64,000 nt of DNA, from the NCBI RefSeq assembly GCF_900258475.1, contig NZ_LT984887.1, positions 1,468,593-1,532,592 of the forward strand, in the 5' to 3' direction. The notes under the pieces were generated by a model that saw only the letters and a program-made list of their open reading frames with translations, was not told where the DNA came from and ran no database searches. Position 1 is the first letter of the stretch; every line of letters begins with the position of its first letter. Source of the DNA: Anaerococcus sp. Marseille-P3915 (GTDB taxonomy: Bacteria > Bacillota > Clostridia > Tissierellales > Peptoniphilaceae). Below, in pieces: positions 47,643 through 57,714 of this stretch. Position numbers and translations under genes: made by a program.

Positions 47643-48462
47643 AAGGATTAAAGAATCTTCCCTCATTCACAAAAAACAAAGCAATTCCAAGTCCTACTAT
47701 CAAAACCACTCCTATTATTACAAATATGTCTGATTTTTTAAAGGGCTTTGCCCTGTACCAGGTTCTTTCTTTGTTCTTGCCAAAACGTCTTAATTCCATG
47801 GCTTGGGAGATTGTTTCTATTCTCTCTAGACTGTCAAAAATTAGGGGCAATACTATATTTGAACTTGCCTTTACTCTTTTTACAAAGCTTGTCTTCCTAC
47901 TCATCTCTATGCCTCTGGCCTGGCTTGCGCTTCTTATGTCGTAGTAGGAAGCCTGGATATCTGGTATATATCTTAAGGCTAGGGCTACTGCGTAGGAGAT
48001 TTTGTAGGATAGGCCTATCCTATTTAAGCTTGAAGAAAATTCGCTTGGATCTGTTGTTAGAATAAAGATTATGGCAAGGGGGATGGTTGAGAAGTATTTT
48101 AAGCCTACATTTAATTCGTAAAATAATTGCTCGGCTGTTAGACTATACCTACCAAAGCCCTCCCAAAGAACTGTCCTAGTACCATAAAGTTTGACCCCGT
48201 ATTCTGGCTCGAAGATATAGATAGCTAGAAGATTTATTATTGAAAAAACCGCCACTATTTTTACCAAAAATGATATCTCTTCCCATTTGATTTTTGCTAC
48301 TTTCATGGTTATTAGGGATAGGACCATGACAAAGATTAGAAATCTCGTGTCAAAAGATGTCATAACGATAATTGATAAGAGGATGAAGGCTATTAACTTG
48401 CTTGCCCCTGATAGGTCGTGGACTAGAGTGTCTTTTTTGATATAGCCTAGGGTATTATTCAT
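47629..48462 (-). CDS. ECF transporter transmembrane T component (MtsC-like)
   Basis: A 277-residue CbiQ/EcfT-family membrane protein that couples the ATPases to the S component. Helices at about 20-60, 95-125 and the C terminus; the cytoplasmic coupling motifs ALRYIPDIQASYYDIRSASQ and ARG with SFVKRVKA are EcfT hallmarks. The ATG at 48462 (GAGGAGG upstream) overlaps the ATPase gene end. The last codons run into the 66-bp palindromic unit. Confidence 0.88.
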   Translation of the reverse strand: MNNTLGYIKKDTLVHDLSGASKLIAFILLSIIVMTSFDTRFLIFVMVLSLITMKVAKIKWEEISFLVKIVAVFSIINLLAIYIFEPEYGVKLYGTRTVLWEGFGRYSLTAEQLFYELNVGLKYFSTIPLAIIFILTTDPSEFSSSLNRIGLSYKISYAVALALRYIPDIQASYYDIRSASQARGIEMSRKTSFVKRVKASSNIVLPLIFDSLERIETISQAMELRRFGKNKERTWYRAKPFKKSDIFVIIGVVLIVGLGIALFFVNEGRFFNPFYPR

Positions 48463-50173
48463 CTTTCCCTCCTCTTTCATACGCAATAAAACTTTCTATG
48501 AAGTCTTTTGGATCTATTCCTTCTAATTTTTGGCCCAGTTTATAAAGAGATGTCTCCGCAAGGTGTGCCCTAGCTATTAGGTCTTTCTCAGAAAATAAAT
48601 CTGCTGGATTAGTGTCAGCTAAGATTTTTTTACCTTCTATAACTATGACCCTATCTGTATATTCCTGGATTAGGTGCATGTCATGGCTTATCATAAGTAT
48701 ACTTAGTCCGTACTTATCCCTTAAATCTTTGATAAAATCCATCATCTGCCTGTAGTGGCCTAGGTCTTGGCCTGCTGTTGGTTCATCTAAGATTATGACT
48801 TCTGGGTCTAGGACTAGGATCGAAGCTATAGTCACCCTTCTTTTTTGACCATAGGAAAGGGCTGATATTGGCCAATTTCTAAATGGATAGAGGCCACAAA
48901 TCTTTAGGGTCTCTTCTACTTTTTCCCTTATTAGGTCTTCGTCAATATTTCTTATCCTTAGACCAAAGGCGACTTCATCATAAATCATGGTTTTAGATAT
49001 CATGGCATTAGGGTTTTGAAGGACAAAGCCAATCTTTTCTGCAATTTCTTTTATGGAAAGGCTGCTTGTATCCTCGCCTTTGATGTAGATTTTGCCTTTA
49101 TTTGGCCTTAGAAAGCCTGCCATTAGCTTGGCTAAAGTTGATTTACCTGCTCCATTTGGCCCTACAATTGAGGTAAGCTCTCCCTCTTTTATCTCTAAAT
49201 TTATATTTTCTAGAATTAAGTCCTTGTCATAGGCAAAGGATAAATCTTCAATTTTTATTAACTCTTCCTTAGAATTTTCCTTGACCTCTTCTTTGATATT
49301 TGTTGACCAAGTCCTTAGCTTATCCAGGTCACAATCCTTTATATTTACCTGGTCAATGTCTCCTAGCTTGTCATAGGCTTTTATGTCGCATCCCGCATAG
49401 GTTAGGGCATCTAGGTAGAGAGGCTTTCTGATTGTGATTTTATCTAGGATATCTGATTTTAAAAGATCAGTAGGAGATAGGTCTGCTAATATTTTGCCCC
49501 CATCTACCGCTATTATCCTGTCTGGATCAAGGAGGAGAGCCTCTTCTAGCCTGTGTTCTATGACTATGACTGTAACTTTGAGTCTTTCTGCCAAGTCCCT
49601 TACAAGCTTCATTGTTGCCCTGCCGCTTTTTGGGTCTAGGTTTGCCAAAGGCTCATCTAAAAGCAAGATTGGTACTTGACTTATCAAAACCCCACCTATT
49701 GATACAGTCTGCTTTTGTCCACCCGATAAATCGCTTGGTTTTCTGTCTAAGAGCTTTGTAATCTTTAGCTCATCAGCCCATTTTTCTACAAGTTCTTTCA
49801 TCTTTTCCTGGTCCACCTTATCATTTTCAAGACAAAAGGCCATATCTTCTGCTACAGTAAGGCCTACAAATTGGCCGTCAGTATCTTGGAGGACTGTTCC
49901 TGTCGATAAGGAGAGGTCAAAGATTGATGAATCCTTGATGTTTTTTCCATCAACAAAGACCTCCCCCTCTATATCTCCGGGGAAGGTATTTGGTATTTGG
50001 CCATTTAGGCTCTTAGCAAGGGTCGACTTGCCAGAGCCTGATGGGCCTACTATTACAATTTTTTCACCCTTTTTGATTTCTAAATTGATATCTATAAGGG
50101 AGGGCTCAGCCTGTGCTCTGTATTTAAAAGAGTAATTATTAAATTTTACTAAGGACTGGCTCTTATCTGTCAT
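48455..50173 (-). CDS. fused duplicated ECF ATPase (MtsB-like)
   Basis: A 572-residue protein with two ABC ATPase domains in tandem. Domain 1: Walker A GPSGSGKS (43-50), signature LSGGQKQ (149-155), Walker B LLLDEP. Domain 2: GPNGAGKS (338-345), LSYGQKRR, IILDEP. The duplicated fusion, rather than separate EcfA1/A2, is what SEED-type annotations call MtsB in methionine-regulated ECF transporters. It lies one base after the S-component gene. It hydrolyses ATP to drive uptake by the T and S subunits. Confidence 0.9.
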   Translation of the reverse strand: MTDKSQSLVKFNNYSFKYRAQAEPSLIDINLEIKKGEKIVIVGPSGSGKSTLAKSLNGQIPNTFPGDIEGEVFVDGKNIKDSSIFDLSLSTGTVLQDTDGQFVGLTVAEDMAFCLENDKVDQEKMKELVEKWADELKITKLLDRKPSDLSGGQKQTVSIGGVLISQVPILLLDEPLANLDPKSGRATMKLVRDLAERLKVTVIVIEHRLEEALLLDPDRIIAVDGGKILADLSPTDLLKSDILDKITIRKPLYLDALTYAGCDIKAYDKLGDIDQVNIKDCDLDKLRTWSTNIKEEVKENSKEELIKIEDLSFAYDKDLILENINLEIKEGELTSIVGPNGAGKSTLAKLMAGFLRPNKGKIYIKGEDTSSLSIKEIAEKIGFVLQNPNAMISKTMIYDEVAFGLRIRNIDEDLIREKVEETLKICGLYPFRNWPISALSYGQKRRVTIASILVLDPEVIILDEPTAGQDLGHYRQMMDFIKDLRDKYGLSILMISHDMHLIQEYTDRVIVIEGKKILADTNPADLFSEKDLIARAHLAETSLYKLGQKLEGIDPKDFIESFIAYERGGKDE

Positions 50174-50174
50174 A

Positions 50175-50726
50175 TTAGTCTCTACTTAATGAATTGTCTG
50201 CTGTTTGGGTCTTAGCATAAGCTGCAATTAAGATTGTTCCCAAAATTCCTACTGCAAGGCTGTTAAGGCCTGCTGATACAAAACCTTGGGCAAACACCTT
50301 ATTGGCTGGCTCTGAATAAATTAGGATGTCTAAAACTGGCGCAACTAGGCCCCAAGAGATGACATTGGTTATGATTTGTCCGATGTTAAATTTGATTATA
50401 TCTTTTTTCTCAAATTTACCCTTGCTTAGATCAAGATTTTTTCCAACTAGGCCAAATCCTGCTCCTGTTACCCCGCTTGTGATAACCCATGACCACCATA
50501 GGCCGTAAGTTAATAGGTCCTTGATAGCATGGCCTATAAGTCCAATTAGGCATCCAACAACCGGTCCAAAAAGCACGCTCATTAGAGCTAGGAATGGGTA
50601 GGTTGTTTCTACTGATGTATTTGGAATGAAACCTACTGGTATTGATAAAAATCTACCTAGAATAAAAAACACTGCAGCACCAATGCCTATAGCAACTATG
50701 CTTGTAATTGAATTATTTTTTTTCAT
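50175..50726 (-). CDS. ECF transporter S component, UPF0397 family (MtsA-like)
   Basis: A 183-residue membrane protein with about six helices, matching the UPF0397 pattern: [60 protein letters not shown] and [13 protein letters not shown]. As S component it binds the substrate. Gene order (SAM hydrolase, S, fused A, T) under a SAM-I riboswitch fits a methionine- or SAM-related substrate. The ATG at 50726 overlaps the stop of the preceding gene (TAATG); RBS AAGGAG. Confidence 0.85.
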   Translation of the reverse strand: MKKNNSITSIVAIGIGAAVFFILGRFLSIPVGFIPNTSVETTYPFLALMSVLFGPVVGCLIGLIGHAIKDLLTYGLWWSWVITSGVTGAGFGLVGKNLDLSKGKFEKKDIIKFNIGQIITNVISWGLVAPVLDILIYSEPANKVFAQGFVSAGLNSLAVGILGTILIAAYAKTQTADNSLSRD

Positions 50727-51562
50727 TATATCTCCTTTTTGATAAATATGGTCCAATCTGCACCTGTCCCTATCTGGTAGGTGTCAGAAAATGATGCTTG
50801 GTTGATGGCTATACCTAAATTTATTAGGGAATTGATATAGGCTATAGTCTCCCCAAGTCCAACGTCTGCGAAAGAATGGCCAAAGGTCATTTGATTTTCA
50901 TATTTTTTGATATTTTTATAGAAAATTGTAACCTTAATAGCATCACCCTGCTTGATATCCGCCTTCTTTAATAAGTCTAGCGGAATATTTGTCCATAAAG
51001 ATCCAAATCTAATATCTAGGATGTCGATAGTTCCCTCTATTACTCCATCTTTAAATACAGCCTCCTTGATAGGTGAATATACCAATTCATCAAGGCTAAT
51101 TTCTTTTAGAAAATGATAATAACCCTCATCACTTGCAAGCTTTGCCCCATTGTAGGCATAGACATCCCTGCCATGGAAGGTGTGGGAATTTTCTGAGAAT
51201 GGGAGCCTATCCTTAACCTCATCGATAATCCTTGCAGATTCTAGGCCAATAAATTTAGCTACATGGGAAATAGTTCCATTATCAGGAGTGACAATGTAGT
51301 GGCCGGCCTTGGTTTTTACAACAATAGAGTGCCTATCGCTGCCTACTCCTGGATCCACTACTGATACAAAAACTGTTCCCTTTGGCCAATATTCTATGGT
51401 TTGCAAAATCCTATAGGAAGCCTCAAAAATATTGTAAGGTTTGATATCGTGGGTTAGATCATCTATTATTAGATCAGAATTTACCATTCTAGCAACCCCG
51501 TGCATGGCAGATACTGCCCCATCTCCTAAACCAAAGTCTGATTGAAAAACTAAAGCGTTCAT
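50726..51562 (-). CDS. S-adenosyl-L-methionine hydrolase (adenosine-forming), DUF62 family
   Basis: A 278-residue enzyme of the SAM hydroxide adenosyltransferase / SAM halogenase fold. It splits SAM with water to adenosine and methionine. Motifs: [16 protein letters not shown] at the N terminus, [29 protein letters not shown], and [11 protein letters not shown]; the C-terminal domain holds [19 protein letters not shown]. The halogenase-specific loop is not obvious, so hydrolysis is the safest call. The start at 51562 has GAAAGGA. First gene of the riboswitch operon. Confidence 0.87.
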   Translation of the reverse strand: MNALVFQSDFGLGDGAVSAMHGVARMVNSDLIIDDLTHDIKPYNIFEASYRILQTIEYWPKGTVFVSVVDPGVGSDRHSIVVKTKAGHYIVTPDNGTISHVAKFIGLESARIIDEVKDRLPFSENSHTFHGRDVYAYNGAKLASDEGYYHFLKEISLDELVYSPIKEAVFKDGVIEGTIDILDIRFGSLWTNIPLDLLKKADIKQGDAIKVTIFYKNIKKYENQMTFGHSFADVGLGETIAYINSLINLGIAINQASFSDTYQIGTGADWTIFIKKEI

Positions 51563-51620
51563 TTTAATAAGTCCTTTCATAAATAAAATGCCTAGGCGGA
51601 AAATTTTCAAATTTTTAATC

Positions 51621-51755
51621 AAAAAACACCCACCTGCGATGGATGTTCATTTTCTACCTATCCATCATTCAAGCTTTAGCACCTTAGCCTTTGCTAGGTT
51701 GCTGAAGGGTCATCAAGCTTGTCTCTCGCCTTCTCTTTATGGTAAGAACATTATA
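51621..51755 (-). promoter_or_regulatory. SAM-I (S-box) riboswitch with terminator and promoter
   Basis: Minus strand: -10 TATAAT (51750-51755); aptamer 51646-51749 with GTTC/GAAC closing ends and the S-box core GAGAAGGCGAGAGA, GATGACCCTTCAGCAACC, AAGGTGCTAAAGCTTG; then a terminator ACATCCAT...GTGGGTGT followed by TTTTTT (51621-51648). High SAM should stabilise the aptamer and allow termination. It controls the SAM hydrolase and ECF transporter operon. Confidence 0.88.
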
Positions 51756-51787
51756 CCCCTAAAAAAACCTTTGTCTTTAAAAAAATC

Positions 51788-51820
51788 AAAAAGCACCCTC
51801 ATAATGAAAGAGTGCTTTTT
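51788..51820 (-). terminator. terminator after ribU
   Basis: AAAAAGCACTC...GGGTGCTTTTT with a T-run, between ribU and the SAM riboswitch promoter. Confidence 0.85.
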
Positions 51821-51859
51821 GATAAACAGAATGTTGTAGGATAATAATATAATAAGAAT

Positions 51860-52453
51860 TTATCTTGCTTTTAATATTGGCGAAACCCTCTTATAGATTA
51901 GGTCTGTAACTAAGGCTGCAACTGCACCCTTGACTAGGTTAAATGGCACAATTGAAAGTAGCATTAGGCTTACATAGGATTTAACAAGTGGGTTGCCTGG
52001 TACTTGGCCAGCAAAGGCTTCAAGTGGGAATCCCATTGCCTTAGCATAGGCTGGGAATACTACAAAGGCATTTGAAAGTGTAGCTATAGCTGTCATTGCG
52101 ATAACTCCACAAGCAAGTGCAAAGATAGCAGTTTTCTTAGTCTTCCTGTTTTTATAAATTGTAGATGCTACAAATACGAATGTTGAACCAACTATAAAGT
52201 TTGATAGTTCGCCAACTCCAACAGTTTGTGTCTTAGTTAGATTAAGAATATTTTTAACTAATTGAATAGCAACTCCTGCCCAAGGTCCCATAGCAAAGCC
52301 TCCTATAAGGGCTGGCACATCTGCCAAATCCACTCTCATAAATGGTGGGGCTATTGGAATTGGTACTTGGAAAAACATGAGTATAAAAGCCAAAGCGGCT
52401 AAGATACCAATTTTAGTAACGTTGCTTAGTGAAATAGATCTTGTTTTGTTCAT
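51860..52453 (-). CDS. ribU: riboflavin ECF transporter S component RibU
   Basis: A 197-residue membrane protein with six helices. Start segment NVTKIGILAALAFILMFFQV, then PIPIAPPFMRVDLADVPALI and GFAMGPWAGVAIQLVKNILN are RibU hallmarks. It binds riboflavin and works with a shared or own EcfAAT. The ATG at 52453 lies behind GGGAGG, which is itself inside the expression platform of the FMN riboswitch. Monocistronic. Confidence 0.93.
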   Translation of the reverse strand: MNKTRSISLSNVTKIGILAALAFILMFFQVPIPIAPPFMRVDLADVPALIGGFAMGPWAGVAIQLVKNILNLTKTQTVGVGELSNFIVGSTFVFVASTIYKNRKTKKTAIFALACGVIAMTAIATLSNAFVVFPAYAKAMGFPLEAFAGQVPGNPLVKSYVSLMLLSIVPFNLVKGAVAALVTDLIYKRVSPILKAR

Positions 52454-52471
52454 ATAATACCTCCCTTTGGG

Positions 52472-52496
52472 CATAAAAAATGCCCTAAAATCAGGG
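52472..52496 (-). terminator. FMN riboswitch expression platform
   Basis: GCCCT-GATTTT-AGGGC with a T-run on the minus strand, partly exclusive with the next hairpin GGGCATTTTTTATGCCC just ahead of the ribU Shine-Dalgarno. The two could give transcription and translation control. Confidence 0.7.
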
Positions 52497-52509
52497 CTCG
52501 AAAAAAATT

Positions 52510-52640
52510 ATAATAATCTTCTTCCATCCAGACTATACTGTCGGTTTTGGAATTGCACCAAATCGGTCCAAAGGGACTCGCAGACTATAACTGCCGGTTA
52601 AGGAATTTCACCTTTCCCTGAAGAAGCAATGGTTTTCATT
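52510..52640 (-). promoter_or_regulatory. FMN riboswitch (RFN element)
   Basis: Minus strand CTTCAGGGAAAGGTGAAATT, ACCGGCAGTTATAGTCTGCG, GATTTGGTGCAATTCCAAAA, CCGACAGTATAGTCTGGATG and GAAGAAG form the conserved RFN five-stem junction. It senses FMN and represses ribU. Confidence 0.96.
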
Positions 52641-52705
52641 GCTATATAATATCTATTAATTTATCTACTTATATTGTAAACTATCGTCTATAATATGTCA
52701 AATTT

Positions 52706-53368
52706 TTATTCAGGGGAACAAGAATCAAGTGTCCACCTATATCCTTGCCTACTAACTGTCTCAATTGGAGCAAGATCTGCCTTTTTAAACTCATTTCTAA
52801 TCTTTCTGATATGTTCTCTAACAGACCTAGGTGTGGTGTCAAGGTTTTTGTCAGTTTTCATGATCTCCACTATATCTTCCTTGCTAAGGGTCTTGCCCAT
52901 ATTAGAGATTAAGATTGCACAAATAGCAAGCTCAGACTTGGTTAAATCCAAAATCTTATTGCCAACCCTAAAGATACCATTATCTTCTTCCATGGTGCAA
53001 AAACCAAGCTTAATAATATTGGCCTGACTTATCTCTTCTACCTTCTTAAAAATATTTTGGATAAATTCATCCCTAGTTACAGAATGGATAACAAAATCCT
53101 TATCATCAAGTTCTTGCTCGTAAGGATTTTTCTTATATCTTTCAGTTAGGTAGATTACAGGAATTTTGGTCTTTTGTTTGATATATTGGATAAATTGTAG
53201 ACACTTATTATGAGTCATATCAACAAGGATAAGATCATAAACGCTACAATCTTTAAACAAAAGCTCATCCATAGATTCGATTTTCTCCACAAGAACATCA
53301 TTCTTATTAAAGTGAGAATTTATTAAATTTGATACACCATTCTCATATTCAACAGAAGCAATTCTCAT
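52706..53368 (-). CDS. winged-helix (OmpR/PhoB-type) transcriptional regulator with an atypical receiver
   Basis: A 220-residue protein. The C-terminal Trans_reg_C winged helix is clear: FRVGNKILDLTKSELAICAI, LSKEDIVEIMKT, TPRSVREHIRKIRNEF and PIETVSRQGYRWTLD. The N-terminal about 115 residues look like a receiver fold (YDLILVDMTHNK, KTKIPVIYLTERY), but the paired acidic residues normally near residue 8-10 are missing (VEYENG), so classical phosphorylation is doubtful. No histidine kinase is adjacent. The ATG at 53368 has AAGAAGGA; an upstream ATG at 53470 gives an unlikely basic extension. Confidence 0.8.
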   Translation of the reverse strand: MRIASVEYENGVSNLINSHFNKNDVLVEKIESMDELLFKDCSVYDLILVDMTHNKCLQFIQYIKQKTKIPVIYLTERYKKNPYEQELDDKDFVIHSVTRDEFIQNIFKKVEEISQANIIKLGFCTMEEDNGIFRVGNKILDLTKSELAICAILISNMGKTLSKEDIVEIMKTDKNLDTTPRSVREHIRKIRNEFKKADLAPIETVSRQGYRWTLDSCSPE

Positions 53369-53680
53369 TTTTTCCTTCTTTCCTAATAAAGATTTAATAA
53401 AATCATTTTCGTAAAACCTACAAATACTTTTATGTTTCTTTAAAATTAATAATTTTTTATAAGTTAACATTTAAAATATAAAGCAATACATGTAAATCTT
53501 ACTATCTATGTAGAATATCTTTAAACAACTTTAACTTAGCCAAGTTTATTTTATAAATCTTTATAATATATTTTAATTAATCCTGTTAACACTTTACGCT
53601 CATAAGGGATATTTACAAGATATTTTTATTATCACAATTAAAAGTGTAATAAATATGTTTAATATTAAAATATCAATAAA

Positions 53681-53703
53681 AAAGAGTCCTTAAGGACTCT
53701 TTC
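53681..53703 (-). terminator. terminator after gpmA
   Basis: AAGAGTCC-TTAA-GGACTCTT and a T-run (minus strand). The rest of the 340-base gap to the regulator gene is AT-rich with no further gene. Confidence 0.85.
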
Positions 53704-53709
53704 AAAGAT

Positions 53710-54399
53710 TTATAGATAATATTTTTTAACTACATTTAGTTCATCATCTAGTTCATAAACTAGTGGTTGACCTGTTGGGATTTCTAAATCCATTATGTCA
53801 TCATCTGAGATTTTTTCTAGGTGTTTAGCTAGGGCTCTTAAGCTGTTGCCGTGAGCTGCTACTAGGACTGTGTCGCCTTCAAGTAGTTGTGGAGCAATTT
53901 TGTCGAAGTAATAAGGTAGTACTCTTTCAAGTGTTACCTTTAGGTTTTCTGCACCTGGAATTACATCTTTTGGAAGGTGAGCAAACATTGGAAGTGCTGC
54001 TTGTCTTTCTTTTTCTTCTGCTGAGAGTTCTGGTGGAAGTGTATCATATGATCTTCTCCAGATGTGAACTTGTTCATCACCGTATTTTTCAGCTGTTTCT
54101 GCTTTGTTTAGACCTTGTAGGGCACCGTAGTGTCTTTCGTTTAGTCTCCAAGATTTTTCAACTGGTACAAATAATTGGTCAGAATATTCAAGAGCAAAGT
54201 TACAAGTTTTGATAGCTCTTTTTAGGATTGATGTGTGAGCATAATCAAATTTGATGCCTGCTTCTTTAATCTTTCTTCCAGCTTCCTTAGCTTCTTCTAC
54301 ACCCTTATCAGATAGGTTTACATCTACCCAACCTGTAAATTTGTTAGCTAGGTTCCATTCACTTTGGCCATGTCTTACTAATACTAATTTTTTTGTCAT
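53710..54399 (-). CDS. gpmA: 2,3-bisphosphoglycerate-dependent phosphoglycerate mutase
   Basis: A 229-residue GpmA that interconverts 3- and 2-phosphoglycerate in glycolysis. Phospho-His motif [10 protein letters not shown] at residues 6-15, [13 protein letters not shown], the catalytic Glu and Arg in [12 protein letters not shown], and the second His in [14 protein letters not shown]. Full length. The start overlaps the mreB stop (TAATG). Confidence 0.97.
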   Translation of the reverse strand: MTKKLVLVRHGQSEWNLANKFTGWVDVNLSDKGVEEAKEAGRKIKEAGIKFDYAHTSILKRAIKTCNFALEYSDQLFVPVEKSWRLNERHYGALQGLNKAETAEKYGDEQVHIWRRSYDTLPPELSAEEKERQAALPMFAHLPKDVIPGAENLKVTLERVLPYYFDKIAPQLLEGDTVLVAAHGNSLRALAKHLEKISDDDIMDLEIPTGQPLVYELDDELNVVKKYYL

Positions 54400-55448
54400 T
54401 ATCTTCTCCTTAGTTTTTCAAAAGCTTCATTTTCTGCTTGCTTGCTTTTGATAGCTTCGTTCCTATTCTCATCTAACTGGTCTATCCAATTTAGGGCCTT
54501 GGCAGTTCCCTCAATTACACATTCTTGAGGATTATCAGCTATCCTTGCCTCAATCCTAAATTTCTCTTCGATCCTATCCTTTAGACCCAAGGTATAGGCG
54601 CCTCCCCCTGTAAGGATAATTTGCCTATCAAATATATCACTTGCAAGTTCTGGCGGAGTTACTTCCATAACTCTTTTTACCCCTTCTACAATCAAATCAA
54701 TCTGACGTTTTATAGAATCCTTGACCTCACTAACAGGTATATAAACCTTAGATGGGAGGCCATTAGCTATTTCCCTACCCTTAACCTCGATTGAATCATC
54801 GACTGTAAGCTTACCTGCTTCTTTTTTGATAGCTTCTGCACTTTGATCGCCAATAAGTAGCCCATAGCGAGTCCTAATATAATCCTTTATAGCCTTATCA
54901 AATGTTAGACCTGCTACATCAACAGACTTACTAGATATGATTTGGCCCATGGATATAACCGCTATATCACAAGTGCCTCCTCCTACATCGACAACCATAG
55001 ATCCCTTAGGATCTGTTATATCTACACCTGCGCCAAGGGCTGCAGCTAGGGGTTCTTCAATAAGATAAGTCCTGTGAGCTCCAGCATTTTCAGCCGCCTG
55101 GAGGACTGCTCTTTTTTCAACTTGGGTAGACCTTGCTGGTACACAAATAAGTAAATCAGGTTTGAAAAGGGATTTTTTGACAGATTTATTCAAAAAATGT
55201 TCAAGCATCCTCTCGGTAGCTCTAAAATCTGCAATAACCCCATCTTTCATCGGAAGGATACAGGAAACATTCCCAGCAGCCCTACCAATCAATTTCTTAG
55301 CATCTTCACCAACCGCAAGTATCTCATCTGTAAGGACATCTATAGCTATGACAGATGGTTCATTTAAAACTATTCCTTTGTTATAAACATAGACTAGCAC
55401 ACTAGCCGTTCCTAGGTCAATAGCAACCGACCTTCTAAATCTTGCCAT
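54399..55448 (-). CDS. mreB: MreB/Mbl family actin-like shape protein
   Basis: A 349-residue bacterial actin. [14 protein letters not shown] (phosphate 1), [17 protein letters not shown] (phosphate 2) and [13 protein letters not shown] (adenosine) are all present with the connect-1/2 loops. MreB proteins form filaments that guide wall synthesis. The start at 55448 is chosen by alignment to the family start; its SD is weak. A hairpin CCCATC-CGA-GATGGG lies 20-35 bases upstream. Coupled to gpmA, with no mreCD nearby. Confidence 0.92.
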   Translation of the reverse strand: MARFRRSVAIDLGTASVLVYVYNKGIVLNEPSVIAIDVLTDEILAVGEDAKKLIGRAAGNVSCILPMKDGVIADFRATERMLEHFLNKSVKKSLFKPDLLICVPARSTQVEKRAVLQAAENAGAHRTYLIEEPLAAALGAGVDITDPKGSMVVDVGGGTCDIAVISMGQIISSKSVDVAGLTFDKAIKDYIRTRYGLLIGDQSAEAIKKEAGKLTVDDSIEVKGREIANGLPSKVYIPVSEVKDSIKRQIDLIVEGVKRVMEVTPPELASDIFDRQIILTGGGAYTLGLKDRIEEKFRIEARIADNPQECVIEGTAKALNWIDQLDENRNEAIKSKQAENEAFEKLRRR

Positions 55449-55557
55449 AATATTTTTCTCTTTCTCCCATCCGAGATGGGGTATCATTTTAATCTTTTCG
55501 TTTATTAAAATTATATCATAATAGGGTAATTTTTTCACCCAAGAATAGATTTTTCTT

Positions 55558-56516
55558 TTATCCTAGATAAAATTATTATATAGTTTTGATCTTCGTAACT
55601 TTATCTCATAATAAATTATTATTATTTACTATTGAATCTTCGTTCCAAGGGGAGGCCCAAGGGACCTTCCGCATGGTCCCTCATCGGACGGAAACCCGTT
55701 TGCTACGCAAACTCCTTCGTGCTACCGCACTATGTTTCCGGCATAAACGCCCCAAATCAAGGGGCGTTTATGTCCCCCTTAAACCCCTCTCCGTTACACC
55801 CCCAGGCGGCCCCTAAAGCGGGGAGCATGATTAGAAGCTTGCCTTCGGCAAGCAACTCTAAGTAGACAGAACACTTCGTAAAAGTTATTCTAATCATAAC
55901 TGATTTTGACATTCCGATGCCTAAAAATCTCAATCTAGCCATAATAATCTTCTATATAAACTCTACATCTCAGTAGGTACAGAATTCTTATTTGTACTCG
56001 TGCGTCAGGAGATTTTCTTAACGGCATCTCCATTTACAAAATCTCCCGACCTTGGGAGAATTATTCTGTATTCTGAGAGTATATTGATATCATAGTAGGT
56101 CTAAGCTCGTTTGCTCTCGCAAACATTGCGATAAACAGGTCTAGGGAAGATAGTCTTAAGACTTATATAAATAAAATCGTAAATTATTTTAAATCGAGGA
56201 AGCGTTGAAAAATTTTGTTGAGCGTAGCGAATCTAAATTTTTAGCTGACGAGATTTAAAATAATAGATTTTGAACCAGGATGAATAGCAGTCAGGTCTAA
56301 CAAAGAAGATTGCCAGAGGCAATCTTCTTTTTGCCCTCTGCAAGAGTCGCTTGTGGGGTGTAACGAAGAGGGGGTGTAAGGGGGAGGGCGATGAGGACCC
56401 ATGCGAAAGGGTCCTTGGCCCTCCCCCTTTGGCGAAGTCATCAGCTTGATGACAACCATTTTATACGTGATAAAATTCCGAAGAATTAAAGTAAATAATA
56501 ATATTATCTTGGATAA
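55558..56516 (-). repeat. non-coding dyad-symmetric repeat element, copy C
   Basis: A 959-bp element, same orientation as copy B, bounded by TTATCCTAGATAA (55558) and TTATCTTGGATAA (to 56516). It has the GC-rich module (55640-55840) with GGGACC/GGTCCC and the four-hairpin cluster, the core string TTTTGACATTCCGATGCC (55904-55921), the CGTGCGTCAGGAGATTTT hairpin arms (56000-56050), and the inverse GC-rich module (56325-56440). It fills the whole gap between mreB and metK. Confidence 0.75.
55690..55772 (+). ncRNA. candidate structured RNA: covarying hairpin cluster, copy C
   Basis: GGAAAC (55690-55695) with GTTTCC (55734-55739) encloses GTTTGC-TAC-GCAAAC and GTGC-TACC-GCAC. The hairpin CATAAACGCCCC with GGGGCGTTTATG (55742-55772) follows. 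Nearly identical to copy A except the upstream hairpin, which changes from GGACCC/GGGTCC to GGGACC/GGTCCC. Confidence 0.6.
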
Positions 56517-56528
56517 TAAAGAAAAAGG

Positions 56529-56551
56529 TTATTAGGGAAACTCCCTAATAA
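56529..56551 (-). terminator. terminator at the end of metK
   Basis: TTATTAGGG-AGTTT-CCCTAATAA hairpin followed by a T-rich tract (minus strand). It includes the last metK codons and the stop. Confidence 0.75.
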
Positions 56552-57714
56552 TTCCTAAGGTCTTGGACCTTATCAAGCCTCTCCCATGTGAATTCTTCTT
56601 CATCTCTTCCAAAGTGTCCGTAAGCTGCTGTTTTTTTGTAGATTGGGCGTCTTAGGTCTAGGTTTGCTATTATGGCTGCTGGTCTGAAGTCGAAGTTTTC
56701 TTCTAGGATTTCTAGGAGTTTTTCGTCATCGTATTTGCCTGTTCCAAAGCTATCTACATAGATTGATAGGGGTTTTGCTACTCCTATGGCATAAGATACT
56801 CCTATTTCTAGCTTATCTGCTAGGCCTGCTGCTACCATGTTTTTGGCTGCATATCTAGCCATATAAGCTGCTGACCTGTCTACCTTTGTTGGGTCTTTGC
56901 CTGAAAATGCTCCGCCACCTGCTTTTGAATAGCCGCCGTAGGAATCTACTATTATTTTTCTTCCTGTAAGTCCGCTATCTCCCTTTGGGCCGCCTATTAC
57001 GAATTTGCCTGTTGGGTTGATGTAGATTTTGGTCTTTTCATCTATTAATTTTTCATCTACTACTGCTTTTATAACATGATTTATTATGTCTTCTCTTATT
57101 TTTTCTAAGGATACTTCTTCCTTATGTTGGCTTGAGATGACTATGGAGTCGATTCTTACTAGCTTATCATCATCATATTCTACTGTTACCTGGGTCTTGC
57201 CATCTGGCCTTAAATAGTCTAGGATGCCTTCTTTTCTAACTTGGGCTAGTCTTTTAGCTAGGGCTTGGGCCATAGCTACTGATACTGGAAGGTATAAGTC
57301 TGTTTCATTATCTGCGTAGCCAAAGACCATTCCTTGGTCTCCTGCTCCTATTTGGTCAAATGGGTCAGAGCCTTCTTTATATTCGCTTGCCTTATCTACA
57401 CCTTGGGCTATGTCTGCTGATTGCTCGATTAGGCTGGTGAGTACTGCCACATTTTCATAGTCAAAGCCTGTATCTCCATCTGTATAGCCAATTTCTTTTA
57501 TGGTCTCTCTTACTATAGATTCTATTGGAGCATAGGCTTCTGTTGAGATTTCTCCTACTACTAGGACAAGGCCTGTGGTTGTGACTGTTTCACAAGCTAC
57601 TCTTGAGTTTTTATCTTGTCTTAGGCATTCATCTAGGATTGCATCTGATATTTGATCGCAGACCTTATCTGGATGGCCTTCTGTTACTGATTCGCTGGTT
57701 ATTAATTTTCTCAT
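56545..57714 (-). CDS. metK: S-adenosylmethionine synthetase
   Basis: A 389-residue MetK making SAM from methionine and ATP. N-terminal [20 protein letters not shown] with the ATP/metal residues, [12 protein letters not shown] (the signature hexapeptide region), and [20 protein letters not shown] followed by [19 protein letters not shown]. Full length. Its start overlaps the ispF stop (ATGA), so it is read as the last gene of the carD-yacL-ispDF operon, an uncommon place for metK. No separate SAM riboswitch here. Confidence 0.97.
   Translation of the reverse strand: MRKLITSESVTEGHPDKVCDQISDAILDECLRQDKNSRVACETVTTTGLVLVVGEISTEAYAPIESIVRETIKEIGYTDGDTGFDYENVAVLTSLIEQSADIAQGVDKASEYKEGSDPFDQIGAGDQGMVFGYADNETDLYLPVSVAMAQALAKRLAQVRKEGILDYLRPDGKTQVTVEYDDDKLVRIDSIVISSQHKEEVSLEKIREDIINHVIKAVVDEKLIDEKTKIYINPTGKFVIGGPKGDSGLTGRKIIVDSYGGYSKAGGGAFSGKDPTKVDRSAAYMARYAAKNMVAAGLADKLEIGVSYAIGVAKPLSIYVDSFGTGKYDDEKLLEILEENFDFRPAAIIANLDLRRPIYKKTAAYGHFGRDEEEFTWERLDKVQDLRNY

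Noticed and set aside
47629..51562. Naming the ECF transporter a cobalt or nickel system because of the CbiQ-like T component
   Set aside because: The S component is UPF0397-like, no CbiM/N is present, and the riboswitch senses SAM.
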